From the NCBI GenBank assembly GCA_017453465.1, contig JAFTEV010000061.1, positions 38,783-102,782 of the forward strand: a DNA stretch of 64,000 bases. Reading direction: 5' to 3'. The first letter of the stretch is position 1. Every line of letters begins with the position of its first letter. The position numbers were made by a program, and so were the translations under genes. Below, piece after piece: positions 8,052-18,013 of the stretch. Source of the DNA: Bacteroidaceae bacterium (lineage in GTDB: Bacteria > Bacteroidota > Bacteroidia > Bacteroidales > Bacteroidaceae). The notes under the pieces were generated by a model. That model saw nothing but the letters and a program-made list of their open reading frames with translations. It did not search any database and was not told where the DNA came from.

Positions 8052-9332
8052 ATGACACTTAGGAAGATATCATGCACAATGGTGCTTGCCATGCTGGCAA
8101 GCACTTTTGCGTTTTCCCAGCATCGCTTTACGTTGGGTGGCGACTTGTCGATGTTGCCGCAGTATGAGAGTGCGGGCACATCTTATAAAAACACGAAAGG
8201 CCGGAACATCAAGGTGGATATGCTCGAATTTTTTCGGGATGAAGCAAAGATGAATGCCGTGCGTGTGCGTCTGTTTGTCACTCCCAATCCCGATGAAGCC
8301 CAAAACGGGGTGGTACAGGATTTGGAGTATGTGAAGACGTTTGGAAAGCGCATTAAAGATGCAGGCATGGATTTCCTGCTTGACATCCACTATAGCGATA
8401 CGTGGGCAGACCCCAGCAATCAGCTGGTCCCAAGCAGTTGGTACACAGGGACACTGGACCGCAGCAATCCCACGAATGCAGCTTTGATTGATTCGGTGTA
8501 TTCCTATACGAAGCGTTGTCTGGTGTATTTGTCGGAGAATGGTGCAACACCTGATTTCGTGCAGATAGGCAATGAAATCAGCTATGGCATGTTGTGGCGC
8601 ACTGCTACCGACCGCTGTTATTCCAGCTCGACCACTTCCACGTGGCTGCGCTTCACGAACTTGCTGAGTTCTGCAGCCAAGGCTGTTCGCGAGGTGACTC
8701 CGAAGGCAAAGATTGTTCTGCACATAGAGCGTAGCGGCGATGCTGCTGCAGCCAAGTCGTTCTATCAGAAGATGGAAACGGCTGGTGTTGACTACGATGT
8801 GATAGGGTTGAGCTATTATCCCTTTTGGCATGGTTATCTGCCAACGCTTTCTGCTACGTTGACCACACTGGAAGAGGCTTTTCCCACAAAGCCAGTTCAC
8901 ATTGTGGAGACTGCCTATTACTACCAGAGTTTCCCCGAAGCTGGCAGCAACGGATTTACTTATAATACGACAGAGACGTGGCCCGCTACGGTGGCTGGTC
9001 AGCAGGCATTCATCGAAGACCTCTGCACGGAACTGGCTCAGCACAAGAATGTGAAGGGGCTTTACTATTGGTTCCCAGAAGAGAACGGCAATGGGGCGAA
9101 GGCTACTGTGCTCCGTGCCTGGCTGAATCGTGGACTCTTTGACAATGACTCGCACAAAATGAACGCTGGTTTGCTGAAGTTGCAGAATTTCTTGACGGAA
9201 AAGGAGGCAAACGACCCGGAAGAGCCAGAAGAGCCGAAGGAGGAAGTGCTGGGTGACCTTGATGGCGATGGGCTGGTCACTGTGGAAGACATTGCCTTGT
9301 TGATAGCTTTCTATCTTGAGGAAGCAAAGTAG
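8052..9332 (+). CDS. GH53 arabinogalactan endo-beta-1,4-galactanase with dockerin-like tail
   Basis: 426 aa from the ATG at 8052, which opens a signal peptide (MTLRKISCTMVLAMLASTFA). The longer frame from 7878 overlaps mdh and is rejected. The (beta/alpha)8 domain has the GH53 signatures: GGDLSMLPQYE near the start, acid/base E175 (QIGNE) and nucleophile E286 (VETAYY). The expected activity is cleavage of beta-1,4-galactan from plant pectin, outside the cytoplasm. Residues about 380-395 are an acidic linker (DPEEPEEPKEE). The last 30 residues (DLDGDGLVTVEDIALLIAFY) are a dockerin-like EF-hand helix. It sits between mdh (10 nt) and tamB (5 nt). Confidence 0.9.
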   Translation: MTLRKISCTMVLAMLASTFAFSQHRFTLGGDLSMLPQYESAGTSYKNTKGRNIKVDMLEFFRDEAKMNAVRVRLFVTPNPDEAQNGVVQDLEYVKTFGKRIKDAGMDFLLDIHYSDTWADPSNQLVPSSWYTGTLDRSNPTNAALIDSVYSYTKRCLVYLSENGATPDFVQIGNEISYGMLWRTATDRCYSSSTTSTWLRFTNLLSSAAKAVREVTPKAKIVLHIERSGDAAAAKSFYQKMETAGVDYDVIGLSYYPFWHGYLPTLSATLTTLEEAFPTKPVHIVETAYYYQSFPEAGSNGFTYNTTETWPATVAGQQAFIEDLCTELAQHKNVKGLYYWFPEENGNGAKATVLRAWLNRGLFDNDSHKMNAGLLKLQNFLTEKEANDPEEPEEPKEEVLGDLDGDGLVTVEDIALLIAFYLEEAK

Positions 9333-9337
9333 TTCTC

Positions 9338-12300
9338 ATGAAGACTTACGGAAAATACACACTCTTGGGTTGGGCAGGGCGCATCGTGCTATTCGTTGTG
9401 CTGTGCCCAATCGTTTTATTGGCTGTGTTGTCCGTACTTCTTTATATTCCGCCTGTGCAGAAGTGGGCGGTGGACAGGGCTTCCGACTGGCTGAGCGAGG
9501 AAATGGATATGCAGGTCAGTGTGGAGCGTGTGTTATTGAAATGTCCGCTTGACCTCAGCATGAACGGCATGTTGGCCATTCAGGAGGCCGACACGGTGCT
9601 CCATGCAGAAGAACTGGCACTGAGTGTCCGCTTTCTTCCGTTGTTTCATGGCGATGTGGAGATAGATGATGTTCATCTGCGGAACACGCAGCTGAACACT
9701 CGCTCTCTGATTGAAGCCTGTCGGGTAAAGGGGCATGTGGGGTTGCTGTCATTGGTTTCGCATAGCACGAGCTTGACCGACGAGTTGGCTGTGCTGAACC
9801 ATGCTGTGCTGAAGGATGCAGATTTGGCTGTTGTCATGGCTGACTCTGTGCCTGAAGACACAACCCCGTCTGAACCTGTGAACTGGAGGATAGATTTGCA
9901 AGATGTGCAGGTCGAAAATGTTCGCCTTTCACTGTTGATGCCAGTGCAATATGCCATTGACAGCATTCAGCATGTGCCGATGTCTGCCTATATCGGCAAG
10001 GGCAAGCTGAAAGGTTTTCTGGATTTAGGGAAGGAAATATACATGGTTGACCAGCTGGCGTTGTCGGGTGCTGCTGCAACCTACGACAATTTGGTAGCCG
10101 TCAACGACGTGAATGCACAAATAGACTCTCTGCAATATGCGGGGACTGGTGACTTGGGGTTGCTGATTAGTCAGTTTGCCGCCAAGGTACATCCAAGGGC
10201 AGAGGGTATCAACGAGAACTATGTCATTACAATCGCTGAAACGAAGGGTAGGGTGGAGATGGACTCTACCGCCTTGCATATTCCTCGTTTGAGTGTGAAG
10301 ACCGATGACTCGCGTTTGCAGCTGGGCATGGACATGGATTTCAATGCTTTTGATTCCATTCAGCCAGGACAGTTCAACCTGAATGCCGAGGCACAGATTG
10401 GGCATGGCGACATACAGTCAGCCATTTTCGGCTTCATGCCAGAAGCAGATGCCAAGAGCTTGAATGTCACCCTGAATCAATATCTGCCCAAGAAACCTGT
10501 CATGGCTGTCCTGAAAGCCAAGGGCAATATGCAACGGCTGGAGGTAAGCAAGTTGGACGCGCTGATAGACGGATTTGCCGACTTGCGTTCTGCGGCTTTG
10601 CTTCAGAACAATCAGCTTGCTGCCAACGCCCAGCTTACAGCCATGGGTAGCCATGTGAAGATGAATGCTGATTACAACATGGCTTCTGATGCCTACCAAG
10701 CAAAGCTGGACATTCGGAATCTGATTGTCAACAAATTTGTTCCGCTTGATGAGCATTGTGTTATCAATGGCAATGTGTCGGCTGAGGGACAGGGATTCGA
10801 CTATCTCTCCAAACAAACCTATTTGAAAGCAAAGGCGGCTCTTACGAATGCCCATTATGGTAAGCTGAACCTCAGTTCTGTCACTGCTGATGGAGCCCTC
10901 AGGCGGGGAGAACTTACAGTTCAGTTGGATTGTGACAACCCTCAGTTGCAGACTTCGCTCGACCTTTCGGCCAATCTGGGCAATGTCATTGCAAACAGCA
11001 TGGGCAAATCGATGAAAGAAAGTCTGAAAGGCAGCTTGACCATCGACTTGCCATACGCTGATGTTCGGGCGATGGGATTCATTGATACGACGATGGTTGT
11101 GAGTGCTGGTGGAGCTATGGATTTCTCTTTTGCCAATTGGAGTGGTCGCCGTCCTGTCTTTCTGGTTGATGCCAACGTGGATGCCGTGAAGCTACAGACT
11201 TATTCGGACACCATCAGAACAGAGGACTTTCTTCTCCATGCACTCACTACGACAGACAGCACATCTGTCCGATTCACAGCGGGCGACATGAAGGTTGACT
11301 TCAACTCTCCTCGTAATCTTTTTGTACTTACTGAACAGGCCGACCGATTTAGCCGTGAATTGCAGCGGCAACTGACGAAGCGGCAACTGAACCTGAACAC
11401 CATCAAGGCATACATGCCGATACTTAACATTGATGCCTATGCTGGTACAAGCAATCCGATGGTACCTATGTTGGATGCTTATGGCATGAAGTTCTCCAAC
11501 TTTGAGCTAAAAGCCAGGACGACACCAGAGTATGGGTTGGTAGGGAAGGGGCATATCTATGCATTGCAGTACGATACCATCAAGATAGACACGGCTTTTT
11601 TCAACGTCATGCAAGACTCCACGGTACTTACTTATCGCACAGGAGTCATTTGCAATGACCAACCTGTCTTTCCTGGTTTCCAAGCATACGTGGATGGTTA
11701 CATCCAGCCTGAACAGGCCGATGCCCATCTTCAGTTCTTCAACAAACGGCGCGAACAAGGCATAGACCTCGGACTTCATGCAATGATGGCCGACTCTGTC
11801 ATTAATATGAAGATGTATCCCGAACAACCGATATTGGGATACCGAAAGTTCAGTCTGAATCTCGAACACTATGTTCAGCTGCGGATGTCACCCCCAAAAG
11901 CGAAGGGAGTCCCGCCCGAATTAGACCTTGTGCTGGCTGATATCCGACTAAAGTCACTTAGTGATAGTTGTCGCATAGAGCTTTTTGCTGAACCGACACA
12001 GCAGGGTGAGCAACAGGCCAGAGCCGTTGTGCAGAATCTGAACTTGAAAGAGTTGTTGACTGTCGTCCCTTTCATGCCCAACATGGGAGGACTGTTCGAC
12101 ATGAACGCCACGTATGAGGTGAACGACAAGCAATTCATGGTGCTGGGCGACATGGCACTCAGGAAGTTCGTCTATGAAGGCATGGCCGTGGGCGACCTCC
12201 ATTCCACCCTGACTTACACACCAGAAGGAGCCAACCTCCATAACATCAATGCCTCGCTTGACTTCAACAACACGCCTGTGGCAACCATGCAGGGCAGTTA

Positions 12301-13906
12301 CGACACGGCTACACCTGCGGGCTACCTGAATGCCGACCTCGACCTAACCGACATTCCGCTTTCACTGATTTCACCCTTTGTGCCCGACCAACTTATGGGC
12401 TTCAGTGGCTACATGGCTGGCAACCTCTCCGTCAAGGGGCCTACCGACCAACTGGCCTTTAACGGCAACGTGCTGACCAAGGACATGCACATCCTTTCAG
12501 AACCCTATTCCCTTGACTTGCGGCTCGACAACGACACGGCTCGCATTGTTGACAGCCGTATCTCGTTTGACCACTTCAAGATTTATGGCGCTGGCACCAA
12601 TCCGCTGGACTTCAATGGCTACTACGACTTCTCCGACTTCGACAACATGTACATGTCGCTCTCGCTCTATGGCTATAACTTCAAGCTGATAGAAGCTAAG
12701 CGCACACGGAAGTCTCTTCTCTTTGGCGATGTCTATGGTGACATCATGTTCCGTGTTCATGGTTCGATGGAAGACCTCACGGTTCGCGGTGTTATCAACG
12801 TGCTGAGTAAGACAGATATGACCTACATCATGACCGAATCGACCATTTCGCAGGGCGACCGACTGGACGACATCGTCACCTTTGTGGACTTCAGTCTGCC
12901 ACCAGACACCACCACGCAGAAGCCTACCGCTATGGGCATTGACATGAACGTGGCCCTCAAGATAGAAGAAGGTGCTAAGTTCAACTGCGAATTTTCTGCC
13001 GACCGTCAGAGCTACATCACCGTCCGTGGTGGCGGCGGCATCACCATGGGCTACACACCTGAAGGCGTGCTCAACGTCGTTGGACGTGTCACAGTGAACG
13101 AGGGAGAAATGAAATACACGCTTCCTGTTATTCCGCTCAAGACCTTCACCATTGCCAGCGGAAGCTATGTGGAATTTACAGGCGACGTAATGAACCCCAC
13201 CCTCAACATCACAGCCACCGAGCGCACTAAGGCATCAGTGGCCAGTGCTGGCTCTACCTCCCGCAGCGTGGTCTTTGATGTCGGGCTGAAGATAACCAAC
13301 ACCCTCTCCAATATGGGGCTGCAATTCACCATCGATGCACCGGAAGACGGAGCCATCAAGGACGAACTGGCTGGCTACACTGCCGAAGAGAAAAACAAAC
13401 TGGCCGTAGCCATGCTCGCCACAGGTATGTATATCTCTGACACCAACAGCACCTCCGGCTTCAATACCAATAGTGTACTCAACAGCTTCCTCCAGTCCGA
13501 AATCAACAACATTACAGGTAAAGCACTCAACTCCATTGTCGATGTAAGTTTTGGCATGGACCAGACCACCTATTCCAATGGAGAAACTGGCACCGACTAT
13601 TCTTTCAAATTCTCTAAACGCTTCTTCAGCGACCGTCTCAGTGTCGTCATCGGAGGTCGCGTTTCCGACAACAAGTCCGTCAACCAGTCCACAGGAGTAG
13701 GCTCCTTCATTGATGACGTTTCCTTGGAATGGCGACTTGACAATAGTGCCACCCGCTATGTGCGCCTGTTCCACGGCAAAGACTACAATAACATCATTGA
13801 GGGCGTACTGGAAAAGAACGGCGCAGGCATTGTTCTGCGTAAAAAAGTAGATAGAGTGACCGACCTCTTCATCTTTCGCAAGAAGAAGAAAGAAGAAGAC
13901 AAGTAA
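9338..13906 (+). CDS. TamB-like translocation and assembly module protein (DUF490)
   Basis: 1522 aa. A single membrane anchor near residues 13-36 (IVLFVVLCPIVLLAVLSVLL) is followed by a very long beta-rich periplasmic region. The C-terminal part (about 1100-1510) is the conserved TamB domain (FNCEFSADRQSYITVRGGGG, LNVVGRVTVNEGEMKYTLP, LSVVIGGRVSD). TamB-type proteins span the periplasm as hydrophobic beta-grooves and act with a TamA-like outer-membrane partner in membrane-protein assembly or lipid transport. That partner follows 6 nt downstream. The start is 5 nt after the GH53 stop, so translation is probably coupled. Confidence 0.9.
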   Translation: MKTYGKYTLLGWAGRIVLFVVLCPIVLLAVLSVLLYIPPVQKWAVDRASDWLSEEMDMQVSVERVLLKCPLDLSMNGMLAIQEADTVLHAEELALSVRFLPLFHGDVEIDDVHLRNTQLNTRSLIEACRVKGHVGLLSLVSHSTSLTDELAVLNHAVLKDADLAVVMADSVPEDTTPSEPVNWRIDLQDVQVENVRLSLLMPVQYAIDSIQHVPMSAYIGKGKLKGFLDLGKEIYMVDQLALSGAAATYDNLVAVNDVNAQIDSLQYAGTGDLGLLISQFAAKVHPRAEGINENYVITIAETKGRVEMDSTALHIPRLSVKTDDSRLQLGMDMDFNAFDSIQPGQFNLNAEAQIGHGDIQSAIFGFMPEADAKSLNVTLNQYLPKKPVMAVLKAKGNMQRLEVSKLDALIDGFADLRSAALLQNNQLAANAQLTAMGSHVKMNADYNMASDAYQAKLDIRNLIVNKFVPLDEHCVINGNVSAEGQGFDYLSKQTYLKAKAALTNAHYGKLNLSSVTADGALRRGELTVQLDCDNPQLQTSLDLSANLGNVIANSMGKSMKESLKGSLTIDLPYADVRAMGFIDTTMVVSAGGAMDFSFANWSGRRPVFLVDANVDAVKLQTYSDTIRTEDFLLHALTTTDSTSVRFTAGDMKVDFNSPRNLFVLTEQADRFSRELQRQLTKRQLNLNTIKAYMPILNIDAYAGTSNPMVPMLDAYGMKFSNFELKARTTPEYGLVGKGHIYALQYDTIKIDTAFFNVMQDSTVLTYRTGVICNDQPVFPGFQAYVDGYIQPEQADAHLQFFNKRREQGIDLGLHAMMADSVINMKMYPEQPILGYRKFSLNLEHYVQLRMSPPKAKGVPPELDLVLADIRLKSLSDSCRIELFAEPTQQGEQQARAVVQNLNLKELLTVVPFMPNMGGLFDMNATYEVNDKQFMVLGDMALRKFVYEGMAVGDLHSTLTYTPEGANLHNINASLDFNNTPVATMQGSYDTATPAGYLNADLDLTDIPLSLISPFVPDQLMGFSGYMAGNLSVKGPTDQLAFNGNVLTKDMHILSEPYSLDLRLDNDTARIVDSRISFDHFKIYGAGTNPLDFNGYYDFSDFDNMYMSLSLYGYNFKLIEAKRTRKSLLFGDVYGDIMFRVHGSMEDLTVRGVINVLSKTDMTYIMTESTISQGDRLDDIVTFVDFSLPPDTTTQKPTAMGIDMNVALKIEEGAKFNCEFSADRQSYITVRGGGGITMGYTPEGVLNVVGRVTVNEGEMKYTLPVIPLKTFTIASGSYVEFTGDVMNPTLNITATERTKASVASAGSTSRSVVFDVGLKITNTLSNMGLQFTIDAPEDGAIKDELAGYTAEEKNKLAVAMLATGMYISDTNSTSGFNTNSVLNSFLQSEINNITGKALNSIVDVSFGMDQTTYSNGETGTDYSFKFSKRFFSDRLSVVIGGRVSDNKSVNQSTGVGSFIDDVSLEWRLDNSATRYVRLFHGKDYNNIIEGVLEKNGAGIVLRKKVDRVTDLFIFRKKKKEEDK

Positions 13907-13912
13907 CAGCTT

Positions 13913-16276
13913 ATGAAGAAAACTGCTATTCACACCTTTTCTGTCCTGTTCACCGCCCTGTTGTTTACGGCGGGCTGCTTGACCATGTTCACAGCCTGCT
14001 CCACCACCAGCGCACTGGGCGAAGATGAATACCTCTACACAGGCATCAAGTCCATCAACATTGACGGAAAGACAGGCACAAAAGCTGAAGCCCTGGCTCT
14101 GGAGGAAGCAGAGGCTGCTTTGGCCTATCCGCCAAACAACTCCCTTTTTGGCAGTTCCTCCCTTCGCAGTCCGTTGCCTATCGGCCTCTGGATTTATAAC
14201 GCCATGGCCGGAAAAGAACATAAGGGACTTAGCAAATGGTTCTTCAATACCTTTGGTTCCACGCCCAAGACCATAGCTTCCGTTTCGCCCGAAACCCGTG
14301 TCATGGTTGCCAAAAACCTGCTGCAAAATTACGGTTACTTCCAGGCCGATGTCAACTACAATCTGCACACAGGGAAGAATCCTAAGAAGCAGAAAATATC
14401 CTACGACATCCGTCTGGGTCGCCCCTACGCCTTCGACTCTATACGCTATGCCTTTCCGCCTCTGGAAGACAGCATCATTCGTGCCACAGCCGCCGATGCC
14501 TACCTGCACCGTGACAACCAGTTCTCTGTGGCCGACCTGCAGAGCGAGAAGAACCGCCTGAACACCGAGCTGCACAACAACGGTTTCTACTACTATCGTC
14601 CCGACTACATCAACTACTACGCTGACTCCATCAACATCCCTGGCAAGGTAAAGCTCCTTATCGTGCCCGACAAGACCATGCCCCTCCGTGCACAGCATCC
14701 CTGGAAGTTTGGCCGAATCAGTGCCTTCATTCGTCAGAACAACACCACACGCCGTATGATGAGCTTCGACGATACCCTTACATTCCGTCGTCTTACCCTT
14801 GCCTATCAGGGCAAGCGCATCCCCATTTCGCCGCGTGTCATGTTTCGTGGCTTCAAGTTCTGGACAGGTCAGACTTACAGCGAAGAAAAAGTCTCGCGTA
14901 CTCTCTCCACGTTGGCTGGCATGAACATCTTTTCCAATGTCCAGTTCGCCTTCACGCCACGCGACACTACCGACACCTGCACCGTCCTCGATGTCCGCCT
15001 CAATGCTACCATGGACAAACTCATTGATGCTGAACTCGCCTTCAACTTCACGCAGAAGAGCAACTCACAGATAGGCCCCGACATCGCCATTACCTTTGCC
15101 AAGCGCAACGCCTTCCACCGAGGCGAGACCCTTTCCCTCACCCTGAAAGGACTTTACTATTGGCAGACCACAGGACGTGTCAGCGGCGAGTCCAACCGCA
15201 CCGACACCTACGAATGGGGTATTGAGGCTGGCTACACCGTACCCTGGATAGCCTTCCCTGGGCTGGTCAATCGTCGTCGTCGCTTCCCCGTGTCAACCAA
15301 ATTTATGGCAGGTTTTACACGTTCCAACCTCGCCAATCTCTATCGCTACAACCGTCTCTCCCTGGGCATTGACTACCACTTCCAAACCTCTCGCTACATC
15401 ACCCACACGTTCACACCTCTCAATGTCGATTTGCTCGACATCCGCGAGGCATCAGAAGCCTATCTGAACGCCAGCAAGAACTACAACTCCGTGCTCACCA
15501 ATATGATTTCTGAAGCCTACATTCCCTCCATACAATACACCTTCAGTTACGATAATTCCGTCAATCTGGCACTCCCCGTGACCACCCACTTCACGGCCAC
15601 ATTCAAGGAGGCCGCCAACCTCATCAGCGGAGCCATGTGTCTTTTCGGAAAAAAGTGGAACGAGAAGGGAAAAGACTTTATCTTCAGCAACTACGACCAA
15701 TACATCAAGGCCGTGCTCGAACTGCGCAACAAGTTCCGCCTTACCACCCGCAGCTGCATTGCCACTCGCGCACTGCTGGGCGCAGCCTACGCCTACGGTA
15801 ACTCCTATAGCGTGCCCTCCGTTGACTGGTTCTATTCCGGCGGTGCCAACAGTGTCCGTGCTTTCGGCGCACGCTCCATTGGTCCGGGTTCTTACCACAA
15901 CCCCGATGAAAACTACTACCTCTACCACAGCGGCGACTTCCGGCTTGAACTCAATGCCGAATACCGCTTTCCCCTTTTTGCAAACCTCTATGGCGCACTC
16001 TTCCTCGATGCAGGTAACGTCTGGGACTGGAAAAAATCCTCTTCCGATGGTACGCCCCTTGCCGACTACGAGCTACGCCCCTCCACATTCCTCAACCAGA
16101 TTGCCCTCGGCACAGGCTTTGGTGTCCGCTACGATATGGAGTTTCTTGTCCTCCGCCTCGACGTAGGTCTGGCTCTCCATGCCCCATACGCCACAGGCAA
16201 GTCGGGCTACTTCAACATTCCCAACCTCTGGCGCGACGGCACTGCCTTCCACTTTGCCGTGGGCTATCCGTTCTAA
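13913..16276 (+). CDS. TamL-type BamA/TamA family outer-membrane lipoprotein
   Basis: 787 aa. The N-terminus is a lipoprotein signal ending MFTACSTT, so unlike TamA it is lipid-anchored, as in Bacteroidetes TamL. Residues about 40-330 are POTRA-like (KSINIDGKTG..., FQADVNYNLHTGKNP). The C-terminal 16-stranded Omp85 barrel (about 360-787) contains the conserved GGANSVRAFGARSIGPGSY motif, a version of the (V/I)RG(Y/F) lid-lock region, and ends in an aromatic strand (AFHFAVGYPF). It is predicted to act with the upstream TamB. It ends the mdh-GH53-tamB-tamL run and is followed by a palindromic repeat. Confidence 0.9.
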   Translation: MKKTAIHTFSVLFTALLFTAGCLTMFTACSTTSALGEDEYLYTGIKSINIDGKTGTKAEALALEEAEAALAYPPNNSLFGSSSLRSPLPIGLWIYNAMAGKEHKGLSKWFFNTFGSTPKTIASVSPETRVMVAKNLLQNYGYFQADVNYNLHTGKNPKKQKISYDIRLGRPYAFDSIRYAFPPLEDSIIRATAADAYLHRDNQFSVADLQSEKNRLNTELHNNGFYYYRPDYINYYADSINIPGKVKLLIVPDKTMPLRAQHPWKFGRISAFIRQNNTTRRMMSFDDTLTFRRLTLAYQGKRIPISPRVMFRGFKFWTGQTYSEEKVSRTLSTLAGMNIFSNVQFAFTPRDTTDTCTVLDVRLNATMDKLIDAELAFNFTQKSNSQIGPDIAITFAKRNAFHRGETLSLTLKGLYYWQTTGRVSGESNRTDTYEWGIEAGYTVPWIAFPGLVNRRRRFPVSTKFMAGFTRSNLANLYRYNRLSLGIDYHFQTSRYITHTFTPLNVDLLDIREASEAYLNASKNYNSVLTNMISEAYIPSIQYTFSYDNSVNLALPVTTHFTATFKEAANLISGAMCLFGKKWNEKGKDFIFSNYDQYIKAVLELRNKFRLTTRSCIATRALLGAAYAYGNSYSVPSVDWFYSGGANSVRAFGARSIGPGSYHNPDENYYLYHSGDFRLELNAEYRFPLFANLYGALFLDAGNVWDWKKSSSDGTPLADYELRPSTFLNQIALGTGFGVRYDMEFLVLRLDVGLALHAPYATGKSGYFNIPNLWRDGTAFHFAVGYPF

Positions 16277-16308
16277 TTTGTAAAATGAAAGAATCAAAAG
16301 TTGAAATA

Positions 16309-16415
16309 GGTAGTTAAGGAGTTAGAGGAGTTAAGTAGTTAAGCCAATACAAGAAGTCAGTAACGGCTTAACTCCTGTCCGAAGGACGAGCGAAGCGATA
16401 ACTCCTTAACTCCTA
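16309..16415. repeat. GTTAAGGAG palindromic element, copy 1
   Basis: The left arm reiterates GTTAAGGAGTTAGAGGAG and AAGTAGTTAAGCC. The right arm reiterates GGCTTAACTCC and AACTCCTTAACTCC. The central GTCCGAAGGACGAGCGAAGC is identical in copy 2 (39904). It may act as a terminator after tamL. Confidence 0.75.
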
Positions 16416-16455
16416 CAAAAATTTGTCAAATTGTAAATTGTCCAATTGTCCAATT

Positions 16456-17496
16456 ATGTATCCTCTCCTCTTCGAGCCTAACCTTCATCCCGTAGTCTGG
16501 GGCGGCCATCAGCTGCGCCCCTACAAGGGACTGACACCCACCGACCAACCCATAGGTGAAAGCTGGGAAGTCAGTGCCGTCCCCTCCAGCGTCAGCATCA
16601 TCAGCAACGGCCCCCTCGCAGGGCAAGACCTCGTCAGCGTAGTCAACCGCTACGGCGCAGACCTCTTGGGCAGAGCCGTCTATGAGCAATATGGTGGCCA
16701 GCTACCCCTGCTCGTCAAGTTCATCGATGCAGCCGACGACCTCAGCATACAGGTGCACCCCAACGATGAGCTGGCACGCCGCCGTCACAACAAGAACGGC
16801 AAGACCGAATGCTGGTACATCATCGATGCCAAGCCTGGTTCCTACCTTTATGCAGGACTGAAAGAGCACATCACCCCCTACGAATATCAGCAGCGCGTGG
16901 CCGACGGCACCATCACCGAAGTCCTTGCCCGCCACGCTGTCAAGGCTGGCGATGTCTTCTACCTTCCCGCAGGACGCATCCACGCCATCTGTGGCGGCAT
17001 CCTCCTCGCCGAGGTGCAGCAGAGCAGCGATGTCACCTACCGCATCTTCGATTACAACCGCCCAGGACTTGACGGCATGCCTCGCCCGCTCCACACAGAA
17101 CTTGCCCTCGAAGCCATCGACTTCAACGTGGAAGATCAGTACGGCACGCTATACACCGAGGCTGCCAACCGTGCCAACCCCTGCGTCAACTCCCCCTACT
17201 TCAAGGTACGCATCGTCAACACCACAGGCCCCTTCCACCGCGACCTCATCAAGTACGACTCCTTCATCATCACCATGTGCATTCAGGGCGACTGCCAGCT
17301 ACGCATCCGTCAGACGGGTGACACCATCCTCTTGCGCCAAGGTCACACAGCCCTCATCCCCGCTCTCATTGCCGACTACGACATCATCCCCACCAACCAG
17401 CAAAACCACACCCGTCTGCTCGATGCCTACATCGATAACAAAGACCGCAGCCTCACCAGCCGAGTCACCCGCTTCCTGCACATCACCAAGAAGTAG
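16456..17496 (+). CDS. manA: Class I mannose-6-phosphate isomerase
   Basis: 346 aa from the ATG at 16456 (MYPLLFEPNLHPVVWGG). The upstream in-frame ATG at 16423 lies in a TTGACAATT-type repeat and adds 11 unlikely residues. The zinc-binding cupin signature is visible: H101 (QVHPNDE), E118 (KTECWYIID) and H176 (PAGRIHAICGG). It interconverts mannose-6-P and fructose-6-P in the cytoplasm, linking mannose use and GDP-mannose supply to glycolysis. This is the short Bacteroidetes/Firmicutes form. It stands alone between repeats. Confidence 0.92.
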   Translation: MYPLLFEPNLHPVVWGGHQLRPYKGLTPTDQPIGESWEVSAVPSSVSIISNGPLAGQDLVSVVNRYGADLLGRAVYEQYGGQLPLLVKFIDAADDLSIQVHPNDELARRRHNKNGKTECWYIIDAKPGSYLYAGLKEHITPYEYQQRVADGTITEVLARHAVKAGDVFYLPAGRIHAICGGILLAEVQQSSDVTYRIFDYNRPGLDGMPRPLHTELALEAIDFNVEDQYGTLYTEAANRANPCVNSPYFKVRIVNTTGPFHRDLIKYDSFIITMCIQGDCQLRIRQTGDTILLRQGHTALIPALIADYDIIPTNQQNHTRLLDAYIDNKDRSLTSRVTRFLHITKK

Positions 17497-17574
17497 TCGA
17501 TTGTTTAGAAATAAAGTAAAAGTCGAAGTCAATGCTTCGTTTAGTCGAAATATAAAATAAAAAAGAATATGCAA

Positions 17575-18000
17575 ATGGATAAGCAACAATTAAAAGAAAG
17601 AGGAGCAAAGGTTATAGAACTTGCAGTAGCCTTTTGTAATGAGCACTTGGATGAAGAGTGCGCAGAATTATGTACAAAACTTGTGCAAAAACTTGGACGC
17701 AAGCGTTCCTGCCCACTACAATCAGGAAGGATTGAGATATGGGCAGCTGCTTCTGTATATACCATCTGTAGCATCAACTTCATGTTTAGCAAAAGTTCAC
17801 GGTTGAGCACATCTTCTTCAGAAATTGCGGAGCATTTCGGGGCAAGTGGCTCAACAATTGCACAGAAATCGAGAGTCATCAAAGACTTACTTAAGATAAG
17901 CAACGTTTTTGACCCTAATTTCTCTCTGAAGGAGATTGCCGATAACAATCCATTCAATCACCTTGTGATGAGAAATGGTTTCATTTTCTTTGATGAGTAA
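17575..18000 (+). CDS. DUF6398 domain-containing protein
   Basis: About 141 aa; an alternative ATG two codons earlier (17569) is equally possible. The core LVQKLGRKRSCPLQSGRIEIWAA...VYTICSIN followed by EIAEHFGASGSTIAQKSRVIKD matches DUF6398 as I recall it. That domain looks like a cyclin/TFIIB-type helical fold joined to an HTH-like segment. Its function is unknown. The next ORF, 13 nt downstream, is a broken XRE regulator, so this may be the surviving half of a small two-gene module. The sequence is more AT-rich than ManA. Confidence 0.7.
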   Translation: MDKQQLKERGAKVIELAVAFCNEHLDEECAELCTKLVQKLGRKRSCPLQSGRIEIWAAASVYTICSINFMFSKSSRLSTSSSEIAEHFGASGSTIAQKSRVIKDLLKISNVFDPNFSLKEIADNNPFNHLVMRNGFIFFDE

Positions 18001-18013
18001 AAAAGGTAAAGAT

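Noticed and set aside
13235-14698. 487-codon antisense frame across the tamB-tamL junction
   Set aside because: It covers two well-supported genes on the other strand and has no recognisable domain.
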